A stretch of 64,000 nucleotides of DNA. Source: Collinsella aerofaciens (GTDB lineage Bacteria; Actinomycetota; Coriobacteriia; Coriobacteriales; Coriobacteriaceae). Below, piece after piece: positions 51,751-61,410 of this stretch. The position numbers and the translations under genes are program-made. The notes under the pieces were generated by a model. The model saw nothing but the letters and a program-made list of their open reading frames with translations, ran no database searches and was not told the origin of the DNA. Location: contig NZ_SPFO01000006.1 in the NCBI RefSeq assembly GCF_005845035.1, positions 1 to 64,000 of the forward strand, in the 5' to 3' direction. Each line of letters begins with the position of its first letter. The stretch's first letter is position 1.

Positions 51751-52059
51751 TTATTTGGTCAGCTGCTCGAGGAGCTGCTCGCGCTGACGGACGCCGAGGC
51801 CCTGGACACGACGGGTAGCGGAGATGCCGAGCTCCTCCATAATCTTGGCAGCCTTGGCCTTGCCATAACCGGGGAGAGACTCGATGAGGGTGGAGACCTT
51901 CATGCGGGAAGCGATGGGATCATCGGAGTTGAGCACGGACTCGAGGGACTTCTCACCCTTCTTGATCTGCTCGCGAAGCTCAGCGCGGGCATGACGGGCG
52001 GCAGCGGCCTTCTCAAGAGCCTGCTTGCGCTGCTCGTCGGTAAGCTGAGGGAGTGCCAT
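51751..52059 (-). CDS. mihF: Actinobacterial integration host factor (MihF-type nucleoid protein)
   Basis: 102 residues. A basic N-terminal helix (RKQALEKAAAARHARAELRE) is followed by the S13-like H2TH DNA-binding region (LIESLPGYGKAKAAKIMEEL, ISATRRVQGLG). In actinobacteria it bends DNA, supports phage integration and organises the nucleoid. GGAGG lies five bases before the ATG at 52059. The pyrF-mihF-gmk-rpoZ order is a strong actinobacterial marker. Confidence 0.92.
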   Translation of the reverse strand: MALPQLTDEQRKQALEKAAAARHARAELREQIKKGEKSLESVLNSDDPIASRMKVSTLIESLPGYGKAKAAKIMEELGISATRRVQGLGVRQREQLLEQLTK

Positions 52060-52102
52060 TCGAACCTCCAAATAATTGGTTTAACATTCATTCGATGTTG
52101 GC

Positions 52103-52111
52103 ATTTTAGCA
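52103..52111 (-). promoter_or_regulatory. Extended -10 upstream of mihF
   Basis: TGCTAAAAT on the minus strand, 43 bases before the ATG; no strong -35. It is likely the promoter of mihF-gmk-rpoZ-thiI. Confidence 0.5.
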
Positions 52112-52179
52112 CGTCAAACGTACAAAATGCTCAATTGCGGCTCCATAGGTTAGACGATACCTGCAAAAAGTGCAATATA

Positions 52180-52203
52180 TCGGGGGCAAAGTTAAGCCCC
52201 CGA
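52180..52203 (-). terminator. Hairpin at the end of the pyr operon
   Basis: TCGGGGGC (52180-52187) pairs with GCCCCCGA (52196-52203). The T-run (CTTTTT on the minus strand) starts some 9 bases further on, so termination may be imperfect and read-through into mihF possible. Confidence 0.5.
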
Positions 52204-52297
52204 ACCGCGATTCCACACAATAGATGGGAAAGTTTTCGCAGGCACGGGGGCTAATTTGTGCTAATGGCACCCAAAAGTGGTGACTTAAGGAAATCTT

Positions 52298-53014
52298 TTA
52301 CGCGACGTTTTCGACCAGCTCGGCGACAATGGCGTCAAAAGCGGCAACCGGGTCGTCGGCACCGGTGATGGGACGGCCCACCACGATATGGCTCGCGCCG
52401 CGCTCGATAGCCTGAGAAGGCGTGGCAACGCGGGACTGATCGCCCAGGGCCGCGCCCACGGGACGCACGCCCGGGGTCACGATGAGGGCATCGGGGCCCA
52501 GCAGCTCGCGCATATCGTGAGCCTCCATCGGAGAGCACACGATACCGTCGATGCCGTTGGCCTGAGCAAGCTTCGCCAGGCGAGCGGCCTCCTCGGCCAC
52601 AGGCGACTCGACGCCAATCTCGGCCAGCGAATCCTGGCTCATGCTCGTGAGTACGGTAATGGCGACAAGCTTGGCACGGTCCACGCGCGCCTCCTCGGCA
52701 CCCTCGCGGCAGGCAGCGAGCATAGCGCCCGAGCCCAGGCCGTGAACCGAAAGCAGGTCGGCACCGGCAAGCGAGGCCGAGCGGGCAGCGCCGCGCACCT
52801 GATGCGGAATGTCATGGAACTTAAGGTCGAGGAAGACCTTAAAGCCAAGGTCCTTAAAGGTCTTGACGATCTGGGGACCCTCGGCGTAATAGAGCGTCAT
52901 GCCGACCTTGAGCCAAGCGGCATGGCCCGAAAGCTCATGGGCGAGCTCGAGCGCACGCTCACGGTCGCAGTCGAGGGCGACGATAACGCGGTCGCGGGCA
53001 TCAGTCTCTAGCAT
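52298..53014 (-). CDS. pyrF: Orotidine-5'-phosphate decarboxylase
   Basis: 238 residues, type 1 OMP decarboxylase with the catalytic DLKFHDIPHQV block and the phosphate-binding VTPGVRP and VVGRPIT. It makes UMP. Its ATG overlaps the pyrD stop codon by 7 bases. The frame is open 30 codons further upstream, inside pyrD, without support. It is the last gene of the pyr operon. Confidence 0.95.
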   Translation of the reverse strand: MLETDARDRVIVALDCDRERALELAHELSGHAAWLKVGMTLYYAEGPQIVKTFKDLGFKVFLDLKFHDIPHQVRGAARSASLAGADLLSVHGLGSGAMLAACREGAEEARVDRAKLVAITVLTSMSQDSLAEIGVESPVAEEAARLAKLAQANGIDGIVCSPMEAHDMRELLGPDALIVTPGVRPVGAALGDQSRVATPSQAIERGASHIVVGRPITGADDPVAAFDAIVAELVENVA

Positions 53015-53931
53015 TCGAAAGCACCTACCAGCTCGTTGATATCCTTCACGCCCTGGGACTCCGCCCAGGCCTCGAGCTCGTGCGCAATCTTGAGCGAAGC
53101 GCACGGATCGACGAAGTTGGCCATGCCGACCGACACGCAGGTGGCGCCAGCCAGGATAAACTCGGCCGCATCCTCGCCGGTCATGACGCCGCCGACACCG
53201 TTGATGGGGATATCAACGGCCTGGGCAACCTCCCAGACCATGCGCACGGCGATGTGGTGGCACAGCGGGCCCGAAAGGCCGCCCTTGGGCTTGGCCACGC
53301 GGGACTTACGGGTATGAACGTCGATGGCCATGCCCTGGATGGAGTTTATGACCGAAAGTCCATCGGCGCCGGCGGCCTCGAGAGCCTTGGCAATCTCGGC
53401 GACGTTGACCGGAGCCATCTTGACGAACAGCGGCTTATCGGTCACCTTGCGGCAGGCGGCCATGACGGAAGAGGCACCCTCGGGCGTAGACCCCATGGCG
53501 GCACCGCCGGCGGCGATGTTGGGGCAGCTCACGTTGATCTCGTAGCCGGCAGCCCAGGGGCATAGCTCGACATACATCTCGAGCGCGCGCACAAACTCAT
53601 CAACGGAGTGGCCGGCAACCTGGCAAATGACCTGGCAACCGTCCTTGGACAGCTGCTCGAGCCACGGGCCGGACTCACGGGCAAAGGCGGCGACACCGGG
53701 GTTTTGCAGGCCCACGGAGTTGATCATACCGCCCGGGATCTCGGCCATACGGGGCGCAGGGTTGCCCGGCCAGGGCTCGGCGGCGCAGCCCTTAGTGGTG
53801 ATGGCGCCCAGCTGGGACACATCGAAGAAGTTCTGGAACTGCCAACCGTAGCCGAAGGTACCGGCTGCGGTGTTGATGGGGTTCTGCATCATGACGCCGC
53901 CGAAATCGACGGCCATGTTCACGGTACCCAC
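53008..53931 (-). CDS. pyrD: Dihydroorotate dehydrogenase B, catalytic subunit
   Basis: About 307 residues of an FMN TIM barrel with NPINTAAGTFGYG and the catalytic Cys in INVSCPN, typical of class 1B. With PyrK it passes electrons to NAD. The start is uncertain: the GTG at 53931 overlaps the pyrK stop by one base and follows AAGGTGGTGG; an ATG at 53916 is the alternative. Upstream extension of the frame overlaps pyrK and is not coding. Confidence 0.92.
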   Translation of the reverse strand: MGTVNMAVDFGGVMMQNPINTAAGTFGYGWQFQNFFDVSQLGAITTKGCAAEPWPGNPAPRMAEIPGGMINSVGLQNPGVAAFARESGPWLEQLSKDGCQVICQVAGHSVDEFVRALEMYVELCPWAAGYEINVSCPNIAAGGAAMGSTPEGASSVMAACRKVTDKPLFVKMAPVNVAEIAKALEAAGADGLSVINSIQGMAIDVHTRKSRVAKPKGGLSGPLCHHIAVRMVWEVAQAVDIPINGVGGVMTGEDAAEFILAGATCVSVGMANFVDPCASLKIAHELEAWAESQGVKDINELVGAFEC

Positions 53932-54722
53932 TAGAAGACCACCACCTTGGAAGCATCGAACACGGGGCCGCACATGCAGGCGCCCTTCATACCGTCGACC
54001 GTCTCGACATTGCAGGTGTTGCAGGCGCCAAAGCCGCAGCTCATCATGCGCTCGAGAGACACCTCGCAGTACGCACCGGCCTCGGCGGCAGCGGCGGCGA
54101 CTTTCTTCATCATGACGGCGGGGCCGCAGCTGGCCACGTAGTCGTAGCCGCCCTCGCCGAGCAGCTCGGCTGCCGGATCGGTGCAAAAACCGTGCGTACC
54201 CAGCGTACCGTCGTCGGTGCACACGTTAACCGTGGCGCCCAGCGCGCGGAACTCATCGACACCCACGGCCTTGGACGCGGTGCCAAAGCCCAAGCACACG
54301 TCCACATCAACACCCTGCTCGGCAAGCATACCGGCAAGGCACAGCACAGGCGGAACGCCGATGCCACCGGCGACGAGCAGGGCCTTCCTGGTGCCCTCGG
54401 GTACCATCCAGCCACGGCCACCGGGGCCCAGCAGGTTAGAGGTGGAGCCAGGGCCCATCTGGGACAAACGACGGGTATCGTCGCCCACGACGGCGTACCA
54501 CAGCTCGACGGTGCCGGCCTCGGCGTCGGCGCGGTAGTAGCTCAGGGGCACGCGAAGCAGCGAGGACGCATCTCCGGGTACGGCGATGTTCACAAACTGA
54601 CCGGGCTTGAGCGCACTTGCAAGCTTGGGGGCCGAGATGACGAGCGAGAAGATGCCGTCGGCAATCTCCCGGTTCGAGACGACCTCGAAGTCGTGCATGC
54701 GTGCAGTGGAAGGTGTGGGCAT
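53931..54722 (-). CDS. pyrK: Dihydroorotate dehydrogenase B, electron transfer subunit
   Basis: About 263 residues. An FAD-binding beta barrel (PGQFVNIAVPGD, RVPLSYYR), an NAD-binding domain (VAGGIGVPPVLCLA) and a C-terminal 2Fe-2S site (CGFGACNTC then C, spaced as in the family). It links PyrD to NAD reduction, which suits an anaerobe. The ATG at 54722 has TTGGAG five bases upstream. Confidence 0.92.
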   Translation of the reverse strand: MPTPSTARMHDFEVVSNREIADGIFSLVISAPKLASALKPGQFVNIAVPGDASSLLRVPLSYYRADAEAGTVELWYAVVGDDTRRLSQMGPGSTSNLLGPGGRGWMVPEGTRKALLVAGGIGVPPVLCLAGMLAEQGVDVDVCLGFGTASKAVGVDEFRALGATVNVCTDDGTLGTHGFCTDPAAELLGEGGYDYVASCGPAVMMKKVAAAAAEAGAYCEVSLERMMSCGFGACNTCNVETVDGMKGACMCGPVFDASKVVVF

Positions 54723-54814
54723 AGACGCTCCAATCCCCCATGCGGTTGCATGGTCCAAACGAATAGAAAGCGCGGCACTGCAAGGGCGCCGCGCACAAAA
54801 GCGATAAGGCTATG

Positions 54815-56104
54815 CTAGCAGATGCAGCCGTCAGCAAGCGTCTGCTTACCGCCGACAAACACATCGGTGGCACGACCGGTGAGCGTGCGGCCGGCAAAAC
54901 CGGAGTTCTCGGCGCGCGACTCGTAACCGTCCTCGCCAACCGTCCAGGTTGCGGAGGGGTCGAACACGGTCAGGTCGGCGACAGAGCCCGCCTTGACCTG
55001 AACCTGGTCGAGGCCCAGGATCTCACGCGGCTTGATGGCCATGAGCTCGACCATGCGAGCCATGCTCATCTTGCCCGTATTGACCAGCTCGGTAAGCACA
55101 AGCGACAGCGAGGTCTCGAGGCCGATCATGCCAAAGGGCGCAAGCTCGAACTCGCGGGCCTTCTCCCACGGGGTGTGGGGAGCGTGATCGGTGACGATCA
55201 CGTCGACGGTACCGTCGATGACACCCTGACGGATGGCCTCGGCGTCCTCGTCGGTGCGAAGCGGCGGATTGACCTTGAGCGAGGTGTTGTAGGTCTCGTC
55301 CAGGTCGTTCTCGGTCAGGAACATGTGGTGCGGGGTAGCCTCGCAGGTCACCTGGACACCGGCGGCCTTACCGGCTCGCACGAGTTCCAGGCCATGAGCG
55401 GTGGAGATGTGCTGGATGTGCAGCTTGGCACCGGTCAGCTTGGCGATCTCGATATCGCGAGCGATCTGCAGCTCCTCGCCTGCCGCCGGCCAGCCCTCGA
55501 GGGCCAGACGGGTCGAGACCTTGCCCTCGTTGATCTGACCGTGACCGACCAGATCCTCGTCCTGGCAGTGGCTCATAAAGACCTTGCCGAACATCTTGCC
55601 GTAGTCCATGCAGCGACGGAGCATGCCCGCGCCCTGCACGCCACGACCGTCGTCAGTGAAGGCGACGGCGCCGTGGGCGACCATATCGCCCATCTCGGAC
55701 ATGGCCTCGCCCTTAAGACCGCGGGTCATGGCGCCCGACGGATAGACGCGGCAGTGGCCGACCTCGGCAGCGCGGGACTTAACGAACTCAACGACGGTGC
55801 CGTTATCGGTGACGGGATCGGTGTTGGGCATGGCGCAAACGCCGGTGAAGCCGCCCTTGGCAGCAGCGCGGGTGCCACTCTCGATGTCCTCTTTGACCTC
55901 GTAGCCAGGCTCGCGCAGATGCACGTGCATATCCACCAGGCCGGGGACGAGATACTTGCCGGAAAGGTCGCGGACCTCGACTCCCTCGGCGGCGAGGTTC
56001 TCGCCGACCTCGGCGATCTTGTCGCCGTCGATCAGGACGTCGACGACACCGTCAAGCTCGACAGACGGATCGACGACGTGGGCATTCTTAAGAAGCAAGG
56101 CCAT
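54815..56104 (-). CDS. pyrC: Dihydroorotase
   Basis: 429 residues, type I dihydroorotase with the metal-binding DMHVHLREPG, a Lys-containing AMPNTDPVTDN region and DHAPHTPWEKA. It closes carbamoyl aspartate to dihydroorotate. GGAGGTG lies before the ATG at 56104, inside the 3' end of pyrB (17-base overlap). Confidence 0.94.
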   Translation of the reverse strand: MALLLKNAHVVDPSVELDGVVDVLIDGDKIAEVGENLAAEGVEVRDLSGKYLVPGLVDMHVHLREPGYEVKEDIESGTRAAAKGGFTGVCAMPNTDPVTDNGTVVEFVKSRAAEVGHCRVYPSGAMTRGLKGEAMSEMGDMVAHGAVAFTDDGRGVQGAGMLRRCMDYGKMFGKVFMSHCQDEDLVGHGQINEGKVSTRLALEGWPAAGEELQIARDIEIAKLTGAKLHIQHISTAHGLELVRAGKAAGVQVTCEATPHHMFLTENDLDETYNTSLKVNPPLRTDEDAEAIRQGVIDGTVDVIVTDHAPHTPWEKAREFELAPFGMIGLETSLSLVLTELVNTGKMSMARMVELMAIKPREILGLDQVQVKAGSVADLTVFDPSATWTVGEDGYESRAENSGFAGRTLTGRATDVFVGGKQTLADGCIC

Positions 56105-57032
56105 TATCGGCACCTCCAAGCAGCAGATACAGGATAGCCATACGCACGCAGATGCCGGCGTAGACCTGCTCCAGGATGACGGAGCGTTGCGGGTGGTCGG
56201 CCATGTAGGAGTCGAACTCGACACCGCGGTTGATGGGGCCCGGGTGACAGATGATCGCATCGGGCTTCATGAGCTTCTCGCGGTCCTTGGTCAGACCGAA
56301 GAGCTTGTGGTACTCGCGAATCGTAGGGAACGGTGCGCCCTCGAGGCGCTCCTGCTGCACGCGCAGCATGTAGACGACGTCCAGCTCGGGCAGGACGGAA
56401 TCGAGATCGCTCGTCACGTGGTCGCAGCCAAGGACCTCGGGTGCCGGCGGCAGCAGCGTGCCGGGGGCGACGGCGTAGGTCTCGCAGCCCATGATCTTAA
56501 GGGCGGGGATCAGCGAGCCGCAGACACGGGAGTGGGAGATGTCGCCGACGACGGCGACCTTCAGACCATGGAAGTCACCCTTGTGCTGCCAAATGGTGTA
56601 CAGGTCGAGCAGGGCCTGCGTGGGGTGATTATGCTTGCCATCGCCGGCGCAGATAACGCTCGCGGGCGAGTTCTGCGTGACGATGTAGGGCGCGCCGGCG
56701 TGCTTGTCACGCACGACGATGCAGTCGATCTTATAAGCGTTAAGGGTCTCGACGGTATCGACGAGGCTCTCGCCCTTGACCGTGGAGGTCGAGGAGCCGC
56801 CAAAGTTGAGGCTGTCGGCCGAAAGACGCTTCTCGGCGAGTTCGAAGGAGCTGCGGGTGCGCGTCGAGGGCTCGTTGAACATGTTGACGATGGTCTTGCC
56901 CTTGAGCGTGGGGACCTTCTTGATCGCACGCTCGTTGACCTCGGAGAACGCCTTGGCGGTCTCGAGGATGAGCTTAATATCCTCTTCGGAGTACTCGGTA
57001 ATGTCGATCAGGTGCTTATGGTTGAACGCCAC
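56088..57032 (-). CDS. pyrB: Aspartate carbamoyltransferase catalytic subunit
   Basis: About 314 residues. The carbamoyl phosphate motif FNEPSTRTRSSFE and the later HPTQALLD and PGPINRG blocks are intact. No regulatory subunit gene pyrI is present. The start is a GTG: 57032 is better placed relative to GGGAGG than the earlier GTG at 57044. The operon has no carA or carB, so carbamoyl phosphate must come from elsewhere. Confidence 0.93.
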   Translation of the reverse strand: MAFNHKHLIDITEYSEEDIKLILETAKAFSEVNERAIKKVPTLKGKTIVNMFNEPSTRTRSSFELAEKRLSADSLNFGGSSTSTVKGESLVDTVETLNAYKIDCIVVRDKHAGAPYIVTQNSPASVICAGDGKHNHPTQALLDLYTIWQHKGDFHGLKVAVVGDISHSRVCGSLIPALKIMGCETYAVAPGTLLPPAPEVLGCDHVTSDLDSVLPELDVVYMLRVQQERLEGAPFPTIREYHKLFGLTKDREKLMKPDAIICHPGPINRGVEFDSYMADHPQRSVILEQVYAGICVRMAILYLLLGGADNGLAS

Positions 57033-57036
57033 GGTA

Positions 57037-57633
<597 letters not shown>

Positions 57634-57660
57634 TCACATGTCTTGACTGCTGACACAGTC

Positions 57661-57750
57661 AAAAAAATAGATGCCCGACCGCTCAAAGCGGACCAGACAC
57701 CCACAAGGAAAGGCTGCTCTATGGCAGCTATGTAATTCCATGTGGGTATC
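57661..57750 (-). promoter_or_regulatory. pyr operon attenuator (antiterminator and terminator)
   Basis: On the minus strand GATACCCAC (57742-57750) can pair with GTGGGTGTC (57696-57704), enclosing nested pairs GGAA/TTCC and GCTGC/GCAGC. The alternative uses GGTGTCT with GGGCATC plus CCGCT/AGCGG as a terminator that runs straight into a T-run (57661-57667). The GGTGTC segment belongs to both, so the structures exclude each other. Confidence 0.7.
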
Positions 57751-57853
57751 TCGTACCCCTTTAATGGTCAAGGGATAGTCTAGCCAACCTCGAGCTTAAT
57801 TGCGAGCATAAATACGGAGCAATCCGTAAACGGAGCCCAACGCTCAATAAACC

Positions 57854-57882
57854 TATATATATTTGTGGGACGAGCTTGAAAA
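57854..57882 (-). promoter_or_regulatory. pyr operon promoter
   Basis: On the minus strand TTTTCA (57877-57882) and TATATA (57854-57859) are 17 bases apart, giving a leader of about 220 bases that contains the attenuator. Confidence 0.55.
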
Positions 57883-58010
57883 CCTTGTTGCGAGCTGGCA
57901 TAATCCCCTCTGCTGCACGCAAATCGGATCTACGTCCAGGGCCGTGGCGTGGGCACTATCGCCAAAAGAGAAATATCTCTGTGTAGATTACGCACAGGGA
58001 GCTGCTTCTG

Positions 58011-58019
58011 TGCTATAGT
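58011..58019 (+). promoter_or_regulatory. Extended -10 promoter of rpmB
   Basis: TGCTATAGT, identical to the one before rpsT, lies 54 bases before the rpmB ATG. Confidence 0.65.
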
Positions 58020-58073
58020 TCAGGCTTGTTTGTTAACGCGACATGTTCGTTTGTCGCCCAAGGAGGGTCAGTT

Positions 58074-58262
58074 ATGTCCAAAGTTTGCGAAGTTTGCGGT
58101 AAGCACCCCGTTGCCGGTCGCTCCATCAGCCACTCTCACCGCGTCACCAACCGTAAGTTCCGCCCCAACATCCAGCGCGTTTACGTCGTCGTCGACGGTC
58201 ACCGTCGCAAGATGAACGTTTGCTCCACCTGCCTCAAGTCCGGCAAGGTTGCGCGCTCCTAA
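58074..58262 (+). CDS. rpmB: 50S ribosomal protein L28
   Basis: 62 residues. It keeps the zinc-binding cysteines (CEVCGK near the start, CSTCLKSGKV near the end), so it is the C+ form. SISHSHRVTNRKFRPNIQRV is typical. AGGAGGG precedes the ATG at 58074; the frame extends 16 codons back from there without support. A strong terminator follows. Confidence 0.96.
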   Translation: MSKVCEVCGKHPVAGRSISHSHRVTNRKFRPNIQRVYVVVDGHRRKMNVCSTCLKSGKVARS

Positions 58263-58330
58263 ATAAGGTCTTACCAACAAGTACCTCGGACTCTCCGGGT
58301 CAAAGACCTCGCGTTCACATAGAACTTACC

Positions 58331-58364
58331 AAAGGCGCCCTCCCCTACGGAGGGCGCCTTTTTG
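58331..58364 (+). terminator. Terminator of rpmB
   Basis: AAAGGCGCCCTCC (58331-58343) pairs with GGAGGGCGCCTTT (58349-58361) and continues into TTGG. Confidence 0.9.
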
Positions 58365-58550
58365 GTTTATTGACTACCAACTGATCGTAAAACGACAACT
58401 ATTAACATATGAATATGCAAAAGTCGTTCTCGATAACCCGACGCCTTTAAGCCAAAAACCCTCTGGAACCAAATGCTGGCCAATACGGCTTCAGGGCACC
58501 TACAAGGCGCAAAGCATCCGATCTTTCCTACGCTAAGTAGCATAATTTAG

Positions 58551-58579
58551 TTGAAACGGTTCATTTAATTGAAGCGTTT
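58551..58579. promoter_or_regulatory. Tandem operator-like repeat upstream of adhE
   Basis: TTGAAACGGTT (58551-58561) and TTGAAGCGTTT (58569-58579) are near-copies 18 bases apart. The first is part of the imperfect palindrome TGAA-ACGG-TTCA, resembling LacI-family operators; a Rex site would also be expected somewhere before adhE but the consensus is not met. Confidence 0.45.
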
Positions 58580-58625
58580 TAGTATGCCTTTTACGGGAAT
58601 CTGACCGTTTACCGAATTATTTCTT

Positions 58626-58633
58626 GCTATCAT
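58626..58633 (+). promoter_or_regulatory. Extended -10 of adhE
   Basis: TGC then TATCAT, 40 bases before the ATG, downstream of the tandem repeat. Confidence 0.55.
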
Positions 58634-58673
58634 GCAAGGCGTAGGGTAAATCTCCGATCGCAAGGAGACACAA

Positions 58674-61322
58674 ATGGTGAAAAAGTCACCGGAAAACACT
58701 ACTCCCGCAATTGTGGACAACGTAGAGGCGCTTGAGGCTAAGCTCGCTCAAATGCGAGAGGCCCAGGCGCTTTTTGCTACGTACACGCAGGAGCAGGTCG
58801 ACAAGATCTTCTATGAGGCCGCCATGGCCGCCAACAAGGCTCGTATCCCGTTGGCGAAGATGGCCATCGAGGAGACCGGCCGCGGCGTTCTTGAGGACAA
58901 GGTCATCAAGAACCACTACGCCGCAGAGTACATCTACAACGCTTACAAGAACACCAAGACCTGTGGTGTCCTTGAGCGCGACGAGGCCTACGGCATCACC
59001 AAGATCGCCGAGCCCATCGGCATCGTGGGCGCCGTCATCCCGACGACCAACCCCACCTCCACCGCGATCTTCAAGACGCTGATCAGCCTGAAGACCCGCA
59101 ACGCCATCATCATCTCCCCGCACCCGGCTGCCGCCAAGTGCACCATCGCCGCCGCCAAGCTCGTGCTTGACGCCGCCGTCAAGGCCGGCGCCCCCGAGGG
59201 CATCATCGGCTGGGTCGATGTCCCCTCCATCGAGCTGACCAACATGGTCATGCGCGACGTCGACATCATCCTCGCCACCGGTGGCCCGGGCATGGTCAAG
59301 GCCGCTTACTCCTCGGGCAAGCCCGCCCTGGGCGTTGGCGCCGGTAACACCCCGGTCGTCATCGACGACACCGCCGACGTGCTGCTCGCCGTCAACTCCA
59401 TCATCCACTCCAAGACCTTCGACAACGGCATGATCTGCGCTTCCGAGCAGTCCGTGACCGTCATCGACAGCATCTATGACCAGGTTAAGGCCGAGTTCCA
59501 GAAGCGCGGCTGCTACTTCGTCAAGCAGGGTGCCGAGATGGAGGCCCTGCGTGCCGCCATGTTCAAGAACGGCGCCCTCGATCACCGCATCCCCGGCATG
59601 GCTGCCGCCAAGATCGCCGAGCTCGCCGGCATCGAGGTTCCCGCCAAGACTAAGATCCTGATCGCCGAGGTCACCTCCACTGACCCCGCCAAGGAGGAGT
59701 TCTCCCACGAGAAGCTCTCCCCGGTCCTGGCCATGTACCACGCCAAGGACTTCCAGGAGGCCGTCGACAAGGCCGAGCACCTGGTGCTCGCCGGTGGCCC
59801 GGGCCACACCGCCTCTCTGTACGTGCACCCCGCCCAGGCCGAGAAGATCAGCCTGTTCGAGCACGTCATGAAGGCCTGCCGTATCGTCATCAACACCCCG
59901 TCCTCGCACGGCGGCATCGGTGACCTGTACAACTTTGGCATGAAGCCGTCTCTGACCCTGGGCTGCGGCTCCTGGGGCGGCAACTCCGTCTCCGAGAACG
60001 TTGGGGTGAAGCACTTGATCAACGTTAAGACTGTGGCCGAGCGCCGTGAGAACATGCTGTGGTTCCGCGCTCCCGAGAAGGTCTACTTCAAGAAGGGTTC
60101 CACGCCCGTCGCCCTCGACGAGCTTGGCAACGTCATGGGCAAGAAGCGCGCCTTCATCGTCACCGACCAGTTCCTCTTCAAGAATGGCAACACCCGCGCC
60201 ATCGAGGCCAAGCTCGACGAGATGGGCATCGCCCACGACTGCTTCTACGACGTCGAGCCCGATCCGTCGCTGCAGTGCGCACGTCGCGGCGCCAAGCAGA
60301 TGGCTCTCTTTGAGCCGGACGTCATCATCGCCGTCGGCGGTGGCTCCGCTATGGACGCCGGCAAGATCATGTGGATGATGTACGAGCACCCCGAGTGCAA
60401 GTTTGAGGACATGGCCATGGACTTCATGGACATCCGCAAGCGTATCTTCACCTTCCCCGAGATGGGCAAGAAGGCCTACTTCGTCGCCGTCCCGACCTCT
60501 TCGGGTACCGGCTCCGAGTGCACGCCGTTCGCCATCATCACCGACAAGGAGACCGGCATCAAGTGGCCGCTCGCCGACTACGCGCTGCTCCCCAACATGG
60601 CTATCGTCGACGCCGACAACTGCATGACCGCCCCGCGCGGCCTGACCGCTGCCTCCGGCATCGACGTCATGACCCACGCCATCGAGTCCTACGTCTCCAT
60701 CATGGCTTCCGACTACACCAAGGGCCTCTCCGAGCGCGCTGCTAAGCTCGTCTTCGAGAACCTGCCCTCCAGCTTCACGAACGGCGCCAAGGACCCGCAT
60801 GCCCGCGAGGAGATGCACAACGCCTCCTGCATGGCCGGTATGGCCTTCGCCAACGCCTTCCTGGGCCTCAACCACTCCATGGCCCACAAGCTCGGCGCTT
60901 TCCATCACCTGCCTCACGGCCTCGCAAACGCCGTCATCCTGACCCGCGTCATGCGCTACAACGCCGCCGAGGCTCCCGTCAAGATGGGTACCTTCTCCCA
61001 GTATCCTTACCCCAACGCACTGCACAACTACGCCGAGATGGCCAAGTACTGCGGCATCGAGGGCAAGGACGACAAGGAGGTCTTCGAGAACTTCATCACG
61101 AAGCTCGAGGAGCTCAAGGACTTCATCGGCGTCAAGAAGACCATCGCCGACTACGGTGTTGACGAGCAGTACTTCCTCGACACCCTCGACGAGATGACCG
61201 AGCAGGCATTCAACGACCAGTGCACCGGCGCCAACCCGCGCTACCCGCTCATGAGCGAGATCAAGGAGCTCTACCTGGACGCCTACTACGGCCGCGAGCC
61301 TCAGGACTACGCCGTCTGCTAG
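58674..61322 (+). CDS. adhE: Bifunctional acetaldehyde/alcohol dehydrogenase
   Basis: 882 residues. The N-terminal aldehyde dehydrogenase half has the catalytic Cys in GMICASEQS and GVGAGNTPVVID. A linker leads to an iron-dependent alcohol dehydrogenase half with GGGSAMDAGKIMW, PTSSGTGSE and the iron-binding NHSMAHKLGAFHHLPHG. It turns acetyl-CoA into ethanol and regenerates NAD. Codon use is strongly biased to C-ending codons, more than in its neighbours, suggesting very high expression. The same bias creates a long antisense frame that is not a gene. AAGGAG precedes the ATG. Confidence 0.96.
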   Translation: MVKKSPENTTPAIVDNVEALEAKLAQMREAQALFATYTQEQVDKIFYEAAMAANKARIPLAKMAIEETGRGVLEDKVIKNHYAAEYIYNAYKNTKTCGVLERDEAYGITKIAEPIGIVGAVIPTTNPTSTAIFKTLISLKTRNAIIISPHPAAAKCTIAAAKLVLDAAVKAGAPEGIIGWVDVPSIELTNMVMRDVDIILATGGPGMVKAAYSSGKPALGVGAGNTPVVIDDTADVLLAVNSIIHSKTFDNGMICASEQSVTVIDSIYDQVKAEFQKRGCYFVKQGAEMEALRAAMFKNGALDHRIPGMAAAKIAELAGIEVPAKTKILIAEVTSTDPAKEEFSHEKLSPVLAMYHAKDFQEAVDKAEHLVLAGGPGHTASLYVHPAQAEKISLFEHVMKACRIVINTPSSHGGIGDLYNFGMKPSLTLGCGSWGGNSVSENVGVKHLINVKTVAERRENMLWFRAPEKVYFKKGSTPVALDELGNVMGKKRAFIVTDQFLFKNGNTRAIEAKLDEMGIAHDCFYDVEPDPSLQCARRGAKQMALFEPDVIIAVGGGSAMDAGKIMWMMYEHPECKFEDMAMDFMDIRKRIFTFPEMGKKAYFVAVPTSSGTGSECTPFAIITDKETGIKWPLADYALLPNMAIVDADNCMTAPRGLTAASGIDVMTHAIESYVSIMASDYTKGLSERAAKLVFENLPSSFTNGAKDPHAREEMHNASCMAGMAFANAFLGLNHSMAHKLGAFHHLPHGLANAVILTRVMRYNAAEAPVKMGTFSQYPYPNALHNYAEMAKYCGIEGKDDKEVFENFITKLEELKDFIGVKKTIADYGVDEQYFLDTLDEMTEQAFNDQCTGANPRYPLMSEIKELYLDAYYGREPQDYAVC

Positions 61323-61339
61323 TTTTAGCACGGTTTTTA

Positions 61340-61378
61340 ACGGCGGGGGTGCACGGGTGTTTCACACACCCCCGCCGT
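61340..61378 (+). terminator. Hairpin downstream of adhE
   Basis: ACGGCGGGGGTG (61340-61351) pairs with CACCCCCGCCGT (61367-61378). Only CGCTTCTATC follows, a poor T-run, so it may protect the adhE mRNA end or terminate partially, letting some transcripts reach the next gene. Confidence 0.55.
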
Positions 61379-61410
61379 CGCTTCTATCGCATCGTTGAAA
61401 GGATGCAACC

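Larger units (their letters stand above)
58263..58673. other. Intergenic region upstream of adhE
   Basis: This 411-base gap contains the rpmB terminator (58331-58364), a tandem operator-like repeat (58551-58579) and the adhE promoter (58626-58633). The AT-rich middle part (about 58365-58550) shows no gene or clear structure. Confidence 0.6.

Noticed and set aside
58686..61331. An 881-codon open frame antisense to adhE
   Set aside because: It mirrors adhE almost exactly, is rich in Leu, Gly, Val and Asp from codon-bias effects, and has no ribosome binding site or family signature.
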